From positions 5,518,001 to 5,582,000 of the forward strand of contig OZ260079.1 in NCBI GenBank assembly GCA_965284365.1: 64,000 nt of DNA. The letters are read 5' to 3'. The notes below the pieces were generated by a model that saw nothing but the letters and a program-made list of their open reading frames with translations, ran no database searches and was not told where the DNA came from. The translations under genes were made by a program, and so were the position numbers. The stretch comes from Phragmitibacter sp965284365. GTDB lineage: Bacteria; Verrucomicrobiota; Verrucomicrobiia; Verrucomicrobiales; Verrucomicrobiaceae. Position 1 is the first letter of the stretch. Each line of letters starts with the position of its first letter. Below are positions 10,328 through 18,546 of the stretch, piece after piece.

Positions 10328-10351
10328 ATTCCTGACTATATAGTCAGGAAT
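10328..10351. repeat. 24-base perfect palindrome
   Basis: ATTCCTGACTAT and its exact reverse complement ATAGTCAGGAAT abut without a loop. The centre is AT-rich (TATA), unlike the GC-rich REP elements here. A further imperfect GGAATA...TATTCC arm follows immediately. It lies between convergent gene ends, about 85 bases from the glycosyltransferase stop. Perfect symmetry suits a dimeric DNA-binding protein or a cruciform better than a terminator. Confidence 0.6.
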
Positions 10352-10435
10352 AAGGCATATTCCTTCACGCCTCAGCGGCACTTCACGCCTTTCTTGCCCA
10401 CTTCAACACGCCAACCGCACTTAGCCTCCCTCCCT

Positions 10436-12358
10436 CTACTCCTTCAGTCGGTAGACCTTGTACGTAAAAAGCTCCTCTAGCCCTCGCACGGTATTCACCA
10501 ACTCAAATTCCCCCGAGGACTTCACACGCATCGTCATTTCCGGTCTGCGCTGAATCGTCACTTGCTCCCCGCACGCATAAACATACAGGGGCTTCTTCTC
10601 ACTGCGCGCTCTCGCGATCAACGCATCCAGATCAGAATCCTTCGCTAAGACGGTCACCCGCGGATCATAGCTCTGCGTCTGGCGGTCACTGATGCCCCAC
10701 GAACCCGTCAGTGCCTCAGGAGCCTGGTCACGAATGTAAGCCACCGTTTGCCGCATGGGCTGCCGATCATGAGTCTTTTGCCGGACATTGGCATCCCAAC
10801 AGACGACCGCATAAGCAAAGACACAAGGCAGCATGAGCGCCACAGAAACCTTCGGCCAACGACGCCCCGTGAGCAGATGAATCCCCAGCGGCACCGCCAG
10901 CGACATAACCAGAATCAGATGCACGAGATACCAGACCACCATGGGATGATCCTGCGCCTGATTGTGCACAAAGGATAAGACAGCAGCGATGGTCAAAGCC
11001 CACAGGATGAGACGGCCCGCTGGGCCACGCCGCCAGGCCTCGATGATGCCCAGCAGAATGAGCACCGGCACCACGACAAGAGAGAAAGTTTTCAACACCC
11101 ACGGCAAGCCAGCGCTGAGCATGACCCAGCCCGTACCAAAATGCTGATCCACAAAGGGATTATCATGGGACACGCCCACATAAAGACTGGCCAGCAGGTC
11201 ACGCAGCCATTCGTAGTCCATCCCGAGGCGCAAGGCATCGGGTCGGTTCAGGTAATTCTGAATCTGAGTGACGCTGGGCAGCATCCATTGAACAACCGGG
11301 ATGGCCGCCAGAAGGTTGAATCCTATGAGCGTGCCAATGCGCCGCCACTCACTACGGCGCAGCAGTTCCACGCAGGCCATCGCATTGACGGAGATCGCCA
11401 CATAGATCGATCCCGCAAAGCTGAGGATGTAACAGGACTCTCCTCCAGCAAATAGGAGCCACCAGCGCAGCTTTCCTTCCCGCAACGCACGCAGCAGTCC
11501 ATAGAGATGCAGCGTCATGAAGAACATCATCTCCCCATAGCCCTTGCCGTCGGTGGAATAACGGATGTGCCATGGGCTAACGGCCAGCCACAAGGCCGCC
11601 ATCACACCCACCACCGGAATGCCCAGTTCAATCCCCAGCAGCACCATCATGACCAAGGTCAGCATGCCGGCAATAAAGGACGGCGTGCGTACCGCCGCCT
11701 CACTGAACGCCTCCCGTGGCTCACCGTTGATGCCGCGCCAAATGGACAGCGAGGCGCGCATCAGGAAGGAATCAATGAGGTGATTGTTCCCGTTGGTGTT
11801 CTCAAACAGGGTGTCATCCCAAGGCGCAGGTTTGAAATACCAGGATTCTTCACCGGGCTTGCTCTTTTTTTCATCCTTCTCCCAGGCGCCATGCGCATAG
11901 CGCCGCATGGCGTATTCCTCATCATTCCACAGACTCTGCGTCATGCGCGGCAGCCGCTCACAAAGTCCGAAGCCGAATGCCAGGAGCGTGCCGCCGATCA
12001 AAAGACAGCGGTGCAGCTTCACCCTCACCACTGAGTTCCAGGCGTCGAGTGACAAATTTTTTACCGGCAGCCACCAGGCATGGGTGGCCAGGAGAAAGGT
12101 CACGATGCCGATATTGATCAAGGCTCCCCACCAAAGGCCGATGATGCCATACTCGCGCACGTCCAGTTCGAGGCCCCGATCCAGCCGTTTCCGCACCACC
12201 CGGCCCCAGGGCTTCTCAGCCTCGATTAGAAAGATGATTCCGACGATCAGCAGCACCGCCAAAAATGCCAGCACCACCAGCGCACCCGCTCCATGCTTCT
12301 CCCGGACGCGATTCACCCAGGCGCGGATGGAAGAGGACGAACGGAAAAATGCAGACAT
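10436..12358 (-). CDS. Large polytopic membrane glycosyltransferase-like protein (GT39/PMT type)
   Basis: A 640-residue integral membrane protein with many hydrophobic segments. The pattern of an N-terminal helix, a large extracytoplasmic loop containing WNDEEYAMRRYAHG (an acidic pair after the first long helix, as in GT-C enzymes), a run of short helices and a soluble C-terminal domain (about 540-640) is that of ArnT/PMT-like glycosyltransferases using lipid-linked sugar donors. The substrate is unknown. The first ATG at 12358 is preferred; a TTG-started extension to 12430 adds 24 residues of unconvincing sequence. It diverges from the small hypothetical gene at 12448 and converges with the peptidase gene. 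Confidence 0.75.
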   Translation of the reverse strand: MSAFFRSSSSIRAWVNRVREKHGAGALVVLAFLAVLLIVGIIFLIEAEKPWGRVVRKRLDRGLELDVREYGIIGLWWGALINIGIVTFLLATHAWWLPVKNLSLDAWNSVVRVKLHRCLLIGGTLLAFGFGLCERLPRMTQSLWNDEEYAMRRYAHGAWEKDEKKSKPGEESWYFKPAPWDDTLFENTNGNNHLIDSFLMRASLSIWRGINGEPREAFSEAAVRTPSFIAGMLTLVMMVLLGIELGIPVVGVMAALWLAVSPWHIRYSTDGKGYGEMMFFMTLHLYGLLRALREGKLRWWLLFAGGESCYILSFAGSIYVAISVNAMACVELLRRSEWRRIGTLIGFNLLAAIPVVQWMLPSVTQIQNYLNRPDALRLGMDYEWLRDLLASLYVGVSHDNPFVDQHFGTGWVMLSAGLPWVLKTFSLVVVPVLILLGIIEAWRRGPAGRLILWALTIAAVLSFVHNQAQDHPMVVWYLVHLILVMSLAVPLGIHLLTGRRWPKVSVALMLPCVFAYAVVCWDANVRQKTHDRQPMRQTVAYIRDQAPEALTGSWGISDRQTQSYDPRVTVLAKDSDLDALIARARSEKKPLYVYACGEQVTIQRRPEMTMRVKSSGEFELVNTVRGLEELFTYKVYRLKE

Positions 12359-12447
12359 GGGAGGAAAGTTTGACGCTGCGGCAGCCTGTTCTATGCTCAG
12401 CGCGTATCCATTAAGCAACCCAATTTCCAAATACCAACCGCAACAAC

Positions 12448-12984
12448 ATGAGTGACAATTACAACTGGGCCGCCCGCTTCGGGGAACTTTTCGTGGACTG
12501 CTGTGAAGCTTACGAGGACGGCGATAAGGATTACGAGAGCTGGTTTGAAGAAGAGGATTTGGCGTTTTTGACGTCCGTGGGCTACCACCCGCGTGAGTTT
12601 TTTGACTTTGTGGAAGATTGCGTTGCTGCGGAAGGCGAGGAACCCACCCCGGAAACCGCCCTGCTGGTCGCGGCCGTGCGCCGCGATTATCTCTTGGTCG
12701 AGCAAAAAGGTGTCACCAGCAAAAAGACGGTCCCCATGTCTGCCCTGCCAGCGAAGTCAGCCGCGCTTGAAGAAATTACCTGGCTGCCCCGCATTATCGC
12801 GAAAGCAGAAGCCAAGCTGCGTGGCGAACTGGACGACGACACCATGTATGGCTGTGGCGGCGACCGCGCTTTCCTCAGCGAAAACCACATTCATCCCGCT
12901 GATTTTCTTCGGTTCATCTGGTCTGCCAAAGGCGACAAAGATGCGATCGTGAAGTTTGTGAAGTCCGGCGGAAAGTACGCCTAA
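12448..12984 (+). CDS. Hypothetical acidic protein with an internal repeat
   Basis: A 178-residue soluble, acidic protein I do not recognise. Two segments look related: LAFLTSVGYHPREFFDFVEDCVAAEGE (about residues 32-58) and RAFLSENHIHPADFLRFIWSAKGD (about 138-161), both of the form FL..x..HP.(E/D)F..F. This suggests two copies of a small helical unit, with a linker containing TWLPRIIAKAEAKLRG between them. There is no signal peptide. The gene is followed by a good intrinsic terminator at 13030-13064, so it is probably expressed as a single gene. Confidence 0.75.
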   Translation: MSDNYNWAARFGELFVDCCEAYEDGDKDYESWFEEEDLAFLTSVGYHPREFFDFVEDCVAAEGEEPTPETALLVAAVRRDYLLVEQKGVTSKKTVPMSALPAKSAALEEITWLPRIIAKAEAKLRGELDDDTMYGCGGDRAFLSENHIHPADFLRFIWSAKGDKDAIVKFVKSGGKYA

Positions 12985-13029
12985 GCACGTCTCCTACTGG
13001 AGTTCACCCTTTAAAGGTTGAAAAGAACG

Positions 13030-13064
13030 ATCCCGGTGGAGTGAATGCTCCACTGGGATTTTTT
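13030..13064 (+). terminator. Rho-independent terminator
   Basis: A 12-pair stem (ATCCCGGTGGAG paired with CTCCACTGGGAT, one G-T wobble, short TGAATG loop) is followed by TTTTTT. It lies 45 bases after the stop of the 178-residue hypothetical gene and next to the 3' end of the convergent gene at 13069. Confidence 0.85.
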
Positions 13065-13068
13065 GTGC

Positions 13069-13479
13069 CTATTTTCTCCAGAAGTCCATTGCTTCCTGCG
13101 AGACAGCCATTTCGATTACGGGGAGTGTGTAGGTCCTGATGAATGACTTTTCCTCTTCGCTCGCGGGCCGTGCGTATAACACAGAATCTGTGTCTAGTTT
13201 GTCATCGGAAATGAAAAAGTCATACGCCGCAGACATGGCCAAATTCCAGGTGGCGAAGAGAGGTTCGCCCCAGAACTTTGCATCTAATTCCGCAACGATC
13301 GCCGACGCCAAATTGGGCGGGATCGTTGCGAAACTGTAAAGCCGCCAGCGAGTGCTGGGATCAAAAGCAACAAGGCACACGAGATACCAGTGGCTACCTG
13401 AGTCCGCGACGCCAGCGATCCATCCGTCGTAGTATTCGATGCCGCGGATCTGGCTCAGGTGAATTTGGGTGTCGCTCAT
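13069..13479 (-). CDS. Hypothetical protein
   Basis: A 136-residue soluble protein with no family I can name. It reads MSDTQIHLSQIRGIEYYDGWIAG, then YLVCLVAFDP and RLYSFATIPPNL, an alpha/beta-like pattern. The start at 13479 is supported by a GGAGGAG ribosome-binding site ten bases upstream; an upstream extension to 13509 would bury it. The pattern and isolated position are reminiscent of small immunity-like or DUF proteins, but nothing in the neighbourhood supports a toxin link. Confidence 0.65.
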   Translation of the reverse strand: MSDTQIHLSQIRGIEYYDGWIAGVADSGSHWYLVCLVAFDPSTRWRLYSFATIPPNLASAIVAELDAKFWGEPLFATWNLAMSAAYDFFISDDKLDTDSVLYARPASEEEKSFIRTYTLPVIEMAVSQEAMDFWRK

Positions 13480-13632
13480 AGAATGACGGCTCCTCCGGGA
13501 TTTTTGCATCTATAGCATCTGATATAGGCCGCGCGCATAAAGCTTTAGGTTACCGGAAAGTCGCTGCCGAACCGCTGCGTTTGCTTTTCTCTCTTGTATT
13601 CCAGTCACGGTTCCTTGTATCAAATGTTCATC

Positions 13633-14334
13633 ATGAAACTGCGCTTCGCTCACCTGCCCCTTCTCGCATTATCCCTGGCTTTTTCTTTTGCCTCTGCCGA
13701 AGAGGCTGGCAAGCCGAAGGAAGAAGGCTTTGTCTCTCTCTTTAATGGCGCCAATCTGGAAGGCTGGGAGCAGCACAGTGGCAAGGCGGAATATCGCGTG
13801 CAAGACGGTGCCATTATTGGAAAAACGGTATCAAACACGGGCAATTCCTTCCTCTGCACGACAAAGACCTATGGGGACTTCATTCTGGAACTTGAGTTCA
13901 AGGTACCCCAGGGCATGAACTCGGGCATTCAGTTCCGCAGCCTGCGCTATGACAAGGACACGGAAGTTGAGATCGACGGCAAGAAGCGCAAATTCCCCGC
14001 CGACCGCGTGCACGGTTATCAGTTCGAGATCGACCCCAGCAAGCGCGCCTGGACTGGTGGCGTCTATGATGAAGCCCGCCGCGGCTGGCTCTTTGACCTG
14101 AAGAACAAGCCGGAAGCCGGCGCTGCCTTCAAGCAAGACGACTGGAACAAGGCCCGCATCGAGTGCAAAGGCGACAGCATCAAAACTTGGATTAATGGCG
14201 TGCCTGCCGCAGAACTGACCGATGGCCTGACCAAAGAAGGCCTCATCGCCCTGCAAGTGCACGGCATCGGCAAGAAGGATGAGCCAGGCAAAGAGATCGC
14301 CTGGCGGAATATCTGGATCAAAGAGCTGAAGTAG
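13633..14334 (+). CDS. Secreted DUF1080 protein, second copy
   Basis: A 233-residue protein with a Sec signal peptide (MKLRFAHLPLLALSLAFSFASA) followed by a full DUF1080 domain: EGFVSLFNGANLEGWEQHSG, then GNSFLCTTKTYGDFILELEFKV, then NSGIQFRS, VHGYQFEID, YDEARRGWL and a C-terminal IAWRNIWIKEL. The GYQFEID and GW(L)F segments match the branch whose members act as 3-keto-glycoside hydrolases. It differs clearly from the copy at 162-824 (longer, with an extra charged hairpin near residue 105). The ATG at 13633 is chosen for the signal peptide; an ATG three codons earlier is also possible. A 28-base perfect palindrome follows the stop. Confidence 0.88.
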   Translation: MKLRFAHLPLLALSLAFSFASAEEAGKPKEEGFVSLFNGANLEGWEQHSGKAEYRVQDGAIIGKTVSNTGNSFLCTTKTYGDFILELEFKVPQGMNSGIQFRSLRYDKDTEVEIDGKKRKFPADRVHGYQFEIDPSKRAWTGGVYDEARRGWLFDLKNKPEAGAAFKQDDWNKARIECKGDSIKTWINGVPAAELTDGLTKEGLIALQVHGIGKKDEPGKEIAWRNIWIKELK

Positions 14335-14347
14335 TCTTTTAAGCGAT

Positions 14348-14375
14348 GGCGGTGATCTTCGCGAAGATCACCGCC
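14348..14375. repeat. 28-base perfect palindrome after the DUF1080 gene
   Basis: GGCGGTGATCTTCG is followed directly by its exact reverse complement CGAAGATCACCGCC, starting 14 bases after the stop. A run of T occurs before but not right after the stem, so it is not a standard intrinsic terminator. It may be a REP-type element that also protects or ends the transcript. Confidence 0.6.
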
Positions 14376-14419
14376 TGGATTCCTGCTTTTCCTGAGCGGG
14401 TTACAGCGTAGATTACTGG

Positions 14420-16339
14420 ATGCCGGAATGGTGGAGGCGGTTTAGTCCAGTCTTATTGCGCGGAGGTGTGTTGTTCTTCTTGATAGGGACAACGCCGATG
14501 GCATGGGCGGCACCCACGAAGGCGGAGGTTGGTTCGTCATTGGATCAGGCAGTCTTGCCCGTTTTGGAGCGGAGTTGCTTTGAGTGCCATGATGATGAGA
14601 TGAAGAAGGGCGATGTGAGCCTGGAACGATTGCGGCAGACGGGAGATCTCGGCCGGCATGACATCAAGCTCTGGGCGAAGGTACGCGAGCAACTCAAGGC
14701 GGGCACCATGCCGCCGAAAAAAAAGGATCCTTTGCCGGATCCAGATAAGCAGGCCGTGCTGCAATGGATCGGGCAGAATGAAGAAGCGATTCTGGCCATG
14801 GAACCTTCCGATCCAGGGCCTGCACGCGCACGGCGTTTAAGCCGTGAGGAATACAGCAATACGCTGCGCGATTTGCTGGGCATCTTTTCCAGGCCGGGTG
14901 AGAAGTTCCCGGCGGACGGTTCAGGCGGCGAAGGGTTTACGAACAACGCAGACACACTGACCTTTTCGCCGTTGCTCATTGAGAAGTATCTCAGTGCGGC
15001 AGATGAGGCGATCGAAGAGACCTGGAACAACGCACCGCTGAAGCAGAAGCTGCTGCTGCCCGTGACCAGCGACAAGCTTCCTGCAGCCGAAGGCGCACTG
15101 CTGGCGCTGAAGCCATTCCTGAAGCGGGCCTACCGCCGGCAGCCAACACAACAAGATCTGGACGCACTGATCGCGGTCTTCAACGGGGCGCTGCAGCGAG
15201 GCGCAGATTGGGACGGCGGCATGCGGGTCATGTTCAAGGCGGCTTTGGTATCACCGAAATTCCTTTTCATCGACGACTACAAACCCGGAGCGACAGAGGC
15301 AGATGCCGCCAGCAACAAGCCGCGGCAACTGGAGCCATATCTTCTCGCTTCCCGGCTGTCCTACTTCCTCTGGTCCTCCATGCCGGATGACACACTGCTG
15401 ATGCTGGCGGGCGACAATATGCTGCAGAACGATTATGTGCTGGAGCAGCAGGTAAAGCGCATGCTGGCGAATGACAAGGCGAAGGCCTTTATCAAGAACT
15501 TCACCGGCCAGTGGTTCCGCTTTGAAGAGCTGTTCAACTCCGTGGATCCGGATCGCCGCAAGTTCCCGGAGTTCAATGACTCACTCCGGCAGCACATGTA
15601 TGATGAGGTGTTTCAGTTCTGTAATAACATCTTCCGCCAAAACGGCAGTGTATTGGATCTGTTGGACAGTGATTACAGCTATCTGAACGAGCCACTGGCA
15701 AAGCTCTATGGCGTTCCCAATGTGCAGGGCGGTGATCTCCGTGAAGTGAAGTTCGCAGACAAAAAACGTGGGGGGCTCACCGGCATGGCGGCGATCCTCG
15801 CGACGACCTCCTATCCGCAACGCACCAGTCCGGTGCTGCGTGGAAAGTGGATCCTCGAACAGGTGCTGGGCACACCCGCTCCCCCACCCCCGCCGAATGT
15901 AGGTCAACTGCCCGAGGATGATCGCACGCTGAAATCAGAGACACTCCGCCAGCGGCTGGAGGCGCACCGGAACAAGCCAGCCTGTGCAGGATGCCATGCA
16001 CGGCTGGATCCACCCGGATTTGCGTTGGAAAATTTTGATCCCATCGGCAAATGGCGCGACGCTGAAAACGGGAAGCCACTGGATACCACAGGCGAGATGA
16101 CCGGTGGCCGGAAGTTCAACACCCCGCAGGAATTCCGGGAGCGGCTCATGGAAGACAAGGATTTGTTCCTGCGGGTGGTGAGCACGCGCTTGTTAGGCTA
16201 TGCTCTTGGGCGCGGTGTGGAGATCGAGGATCAGCCAACGGTCTTGCGGCTGGAGGAAGTGCTCAGGAAGAACGGCTACAAGAGCGAGGCGCTGATCGTC
16301 GCGGTGGTCAAGAGTTATCCGTTCCGTTGGAGACGGTGA
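14420..16339 (+). CDS. DUF1587/1595/1592/1588/1585 c-type cytochrome protein
   Basis: A 639-residue exported protein; the signal peptide ends near AWA-APT (residue 30). A Planctomycete-cytochrome-C-like module carries a haem site CFECH at 53-57. Then come DUF1587 (RRLSREEYSNTLRDLLGI), DUF1595 (FLKRAYRRQPTQQDL), DUF1592 (LASRLSYFLWSSMPDD), DUF1588 with a second haem site CAGCH at 522-526 (ACAGCHARLDPPGFALENFD), and DUF1585 (RLLGYALGRGVEIED, ending YPFRWRR). Domain order and length are standard. These proteins are usually paired with a DUF1552 protein; here the next plus-strand gene is far away and no DUF1552 gene follows. An extracytoplasmic redox role is inferred from the haem motifs. Confidence 0.93.
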   Translation: MPEWWRRFSPVLLRGGVLFFLIGTTPMAWAAPTKAEVGSSLDQAVLPVLERSCFECHDDEMKKGDVSLERLRQTGDLGRHDIKLWAKVREQLKAGTMPPKKKDPLPDPDKQAVLQWIGQNEEAILAMEPSDPGPARARRLSREEYSNTLRDLLGIFSRPGEKFPADGSGGEGFTNNADTLTFSPLLIEKYLSAADEAIEETWNNAPLKQKLLLPVTSDKLPAAEGALLALKPFLKRAYRRQPTQQDLDALIAVFNGALQRGADWDGGMRVMFKAALVSPKFLFIDDYKPGATEADAASNKPRQLEPYLLASRLSYFLWSSMPDDTLLMLAGDNMLQNDYVLEQQVKRMLANDKAKAFIKNFTGQWFRFEELFNSVDPDRRKFPEFNDSLRQHMYDEVFQFCNNIFRQNGSVLDLLDSDYSYLNEPLAKLYGVPNVQGGDLREVKFADKKRGGLTGMAAILATTSYPQRTSPVLRGKWILEQVLGTPAPPPPPNVGQLPEDDRTLKSETLRQRLEAHRNKPACAGCHARLDPPGFALENFDPIGKWRDAENGKPLDTTGEMTGGRKFNTPQEFRERLMEDKDLFLRVVSTRLLGYALGRGVEIEDQPTVLRLEEVLRKNGYKSEALIVAVVKSYPFRWRR

Positions 16340-16363
16340 CGTGGGTGCTGCGCCGTTAGTCGT

Positions 16364-16828
16364 CTATTGCGTAGACACTTTTACGGCAGCAACGTATTGC
16401 CTTGCCCGATTCGAATGCGAGGCATCCAGTTCGCGCAGTTTACTGTTGTATGCCTGGAAGATGATCTTCTGATCCTCCTTTGCCATCCAGCTATGGGCAC
16501 GTCTGGCGACCCGCAACGCAGCAGGATCACCTTGCAGATGCTTTTCCAGTAAGAGCGTAGGATTGCGCCAAAGGAGTTCTGAACAGGCTACGCAGTAAGT
16601 GGCGGCATTCACACCGTCCAAATGTCCATCGTCATAGCCGCTAAACTTTACCCAGGCAGAGGGGCTACCCTGCTCTATTTCTTGAATCTTTGTCTGCAAT
16701 GCTGCCGACCAGCTATCATTCGACCATTTCTCAAGAGTGACGGTATGCCGCTCCGTGACGGGACTTTTGCATGACACCAAAACAGCGCATGCCGTGATGA
16801 AGATCGCGATTGGCATCAAAGACGTCAT
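16364..16828 (-). CDS. Small predicted lipoprotein
   Basis: A 154-residue protein whose N-terminus, MTSLMPIAIFITACAVLVSC, is a lipoprotein signal with the lipobox cysteine at residue 20. The mature part is helical and charged, with a YCVACSELLWRNPTLLLEKH segment containing a CVAC pair. No family recognised. The start at 16828 is 15 bases after the stop of the glycosyltransferase gene in the same direction, so the two probably form an operon; the longer frame to 16921 would overlap that gene. Confidence 0.65.
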   Translation of the reverse strand: MTSLMPIAIFITACAVLVSCKSPVTERHTVTLEKWSNDSWSAALQTKIQEIEQGSPSAWVKFSGYDDGHLDGVNAATYCVACSELLWRNPTLLLEKHLQGDPAALRVARRAHSWMAKEDQKIIFQAYNSKLRELDASHSNRARQYVAAVKVSTQ

Positions 16829-16842
16829 CAGTTCTTCAAGGC

Positions 16843-18342
16843 TTATTGAACCACTCCATTTGGCACTCCCGGAAACCTTAGCAGCCGCAGAGGTTTGCCT
16901 TGTTTGTCTTCGGCGCCCCAAGTGGTCTTGAATTGGCCTTTTGTCTCGGCGGGGCCGTAGAGAGCTTCGAAGCCAGGGAGAAAGCGGTCATCTTCTTCCA
17001 TGAGAAGAAGCCACCGCACACCTTGTCGGGGCATCTCCTCTACCCTGGCGACTTCAACGGTATCAGCGGGCAGATAGAAGGGATAGGGGTTCTGGCCGAA
17101 GTGGAAGATGTAGAGCGGGGCATCCTTGGGCTCGAGGGCTTCATTGATGGCTGTCCCCAGAGGACGGATGTTCTCCTTCTTCGACATGATCGGATGAGCG
17201 ATCAAAACGAAGGTGACCATGAAGGCCGCAATGATGGTGCAGGCGCGCAGGACGAAGCGGCTAGACTCTATCTGAGCCCCAGACTTCTTTAGACGAATGC
17301 TGGGATAAGCGCGCGTAAAGATCCAGCCTGTCAGTAAAGCCACCGGTCCGAGCAGCGGCGCCACGTAGCGTGCGCTGGAACTCGGGATGAGGATCATGAG
17401 GGCAAAGCTCGCGGTGATGCCCCAGCAGAGACCAGCGAAAATTCTGCGCTCTGGTTCCGCAGGAAAGGCGGTTTGCCGCGCGGATCGTTTCCAACATAGA
17501 GGAACCAACAGCACCCAGGGGAGGAACATGACAAGAGCCCGTGGACCACGTTGAATCCAGTCAGACAGGCTGCTTTTCTCCTCACCCGTGACACGGCTGG
17601 CGACCTGCTGTTTCCAGGCGTCCAACACCGCTTCCTGCGGGATGCCACGAAGCCGGCCATAGGCCTCCATAAACGGAATCGCCCATGCCAGAGTGATGCC
17701 GAAGCAGATGGCCAGCCCGAGCAGGTGTGGCAGAGAAACAAGTTCACGCCAACGACGTGTGATCCAACAAGCGCCGACCACCGGCAGGTAGAAAAAGAGC
17801 AGATGCGCGGGGCCCTTGGTGATGAAAGCCAAGCCAAGGAAAAGACCGGCAGTCCCCCAGCCCATCCAGCGGTTCATCTTCCCCGTGAAGCCCGCGAGCC
17901 AGAAGACGAACGCCAGCGCGGTAAAGGCGATGTAATAGACCTCCAGTTCAGCAATGCGTGACTTTTCCAGAACGCCAACGCTTGTCATGAACATGAGGGA
18001 TCCGACGAAGGCGGCATTGTTCCCCATGAAGCGGCGGCTCACGGCGTAAACGCCGAGGATAGCGGAAAGGATGAGTAGGACGGAAGGCAGTCGCGCGGTC
18101 CATTCGTTCTGGATGCCGGTGAGTTTGAAACTGGCGGCGCTGACCCAGTTGATCAGCGGAGGCTTGGCGACGTAAGGCATGCCACCGGATCGAGGCACCA
18201 GCCAGTCCCCGTTTTGCAGCATGTTGCGGCCCAGCAACGTGCGGCGCCATTCCTCCCCTTTGATCTCCAAGTCGCCCAAGCCAGGGAGATAGATGATGGC
18301 CCAGAGAACGGTAAGGATGAGGAGGGAGCGAGGGGCAGTCAT
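16843..18342 (-). CDS. GT39-family membrane glycosyltransferase (ArnT/PMT-like)
   Basis: A 499-residue polytopic membrane protein. The first loop reads LEIKGEEWRRTLLGRNMLQNGDWLVP and then YVAKPPLINW, the highly typical start of ArnT-like glycosyltransferases (an acidic residue followed by RR in the catalytic loop, and the KPPL segment). About ten hydrophobic helices follow, then a C-terminal soluble domain from about residue 390. Such enzymes move a sugar from a polyprenyl-phosphate donor to a lipid or protein on the outer face of the inner membrane. The acceptor is unknown. It is followed after 14 bases by a small lipoprotein gene. Confidence 0.86.
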   Translation of the reverse strand: MTAPRSLLILTVLWAIIYLPGLGDLEIKGEEWRRTLLGRNMLQNGDWLVPRSGGMPYVAKPPLINWVSAASFKLTGIQNEWTARLPSVLLILSAILGVYAVSRRFMGNNAAFVGSLMFMTSVGVLEKSRIAELEVYYIAFTALAFVFWLAGFTGKMNRWMGWGTAGLFLGLAFITKGPAHLLFFYLPVVGACWITRRWRELVSLPHLLGLAICFGITLAWAIPFMEAYGRLRGIPQEAVLDAWKQQVASRVTGEEKSSLSDWIQRGPRALVMFLPWVLLVPLCWKRSARQTAFPAEPERRIFAGLCWGITASFALMILIPSSSARYVAPLLGPVALLTGWIFTRAYPSIRLKKSGAQIESSRFVLRACTIIAAFMVTFVLIAHPIMSKKENIRPLGTAINEALEPKDAPLYIFHFGQNPYPFYLPADTVEVARVEEMPRQGVRWLLLMEEDDRFLPGFEALYGPAETKGQFKTTWGAEDKQGKPLRLLRFPGVPNGVVQ

Positions 18343-18370
18343 GCTTGAGGGTTAGGATGCTTCCTGATGT

Positions 18371-18390
18371 CACGGCTGGGACAGCCGCAC
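18371..18390. repeat. REP-like hairpin (CGGCTGGGACAGCCG)
   Basis: CACGGCTGGGACAGCCGCAC forms a five-pair CGGCT/AGCCG stem with a GGGAC loop. The same unit, in reverse orientation, is the left arm of the element at 34207-34318. It lies between the glycosyltransferase start and the pnp terminator. Confidence 0.6.
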
Positions 18391-18446
18391 GCCTTTTATT
18401 CGCCCCGGCCATGCGTGGGGGCAAGAGGCTCTGCGACATAGACATG

Positions 18447-18474
18447 AAAAAGGAGGCACGGAGGCCTCCTTTTT
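18447..18474 (-). terminator. Terminator of pnp (stem works on both strands)
   Basis: AAAAAGGAGGC - ACGGAG - GCCTCCTTTTT is an 11-pair perfect stem with T-runs on either strand. It lies 73 bases beyond the pnp stop in the direction of pnp transcription, which makes it the likely end of the rpsO-pnp transcript. Confidence 0.88.
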
Positions 18475-18546
18475 CAGCTTGGGGTTTTGGGGGGATTTTA
18501 AAGGGAGCGAAGCGCGAGGTAATGACCCGCGCTTCGATGAGGGGCA

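Larger units (their letters stand above)
9947..10435. other. Gene-free convergent interval with three repeat elements
   Basis: The 489 bases between two convergent genes hold no convincing reading frame. They contain a REP-like hairpin pair (10098-10157), a copy of the dispersed CTTCGCG element (10269-10292) and a 24-base perfect palindrome (10328-10351), each listed separately. Confidence 0.6.

Noticed and set aside
12359..12430. N-terminal extension of the glycosyltransferase gene from a TTG
   Set aside because: The 24 extra residues do not look like part of the membrane protein; the first ATG at 12358 directly precedes it.
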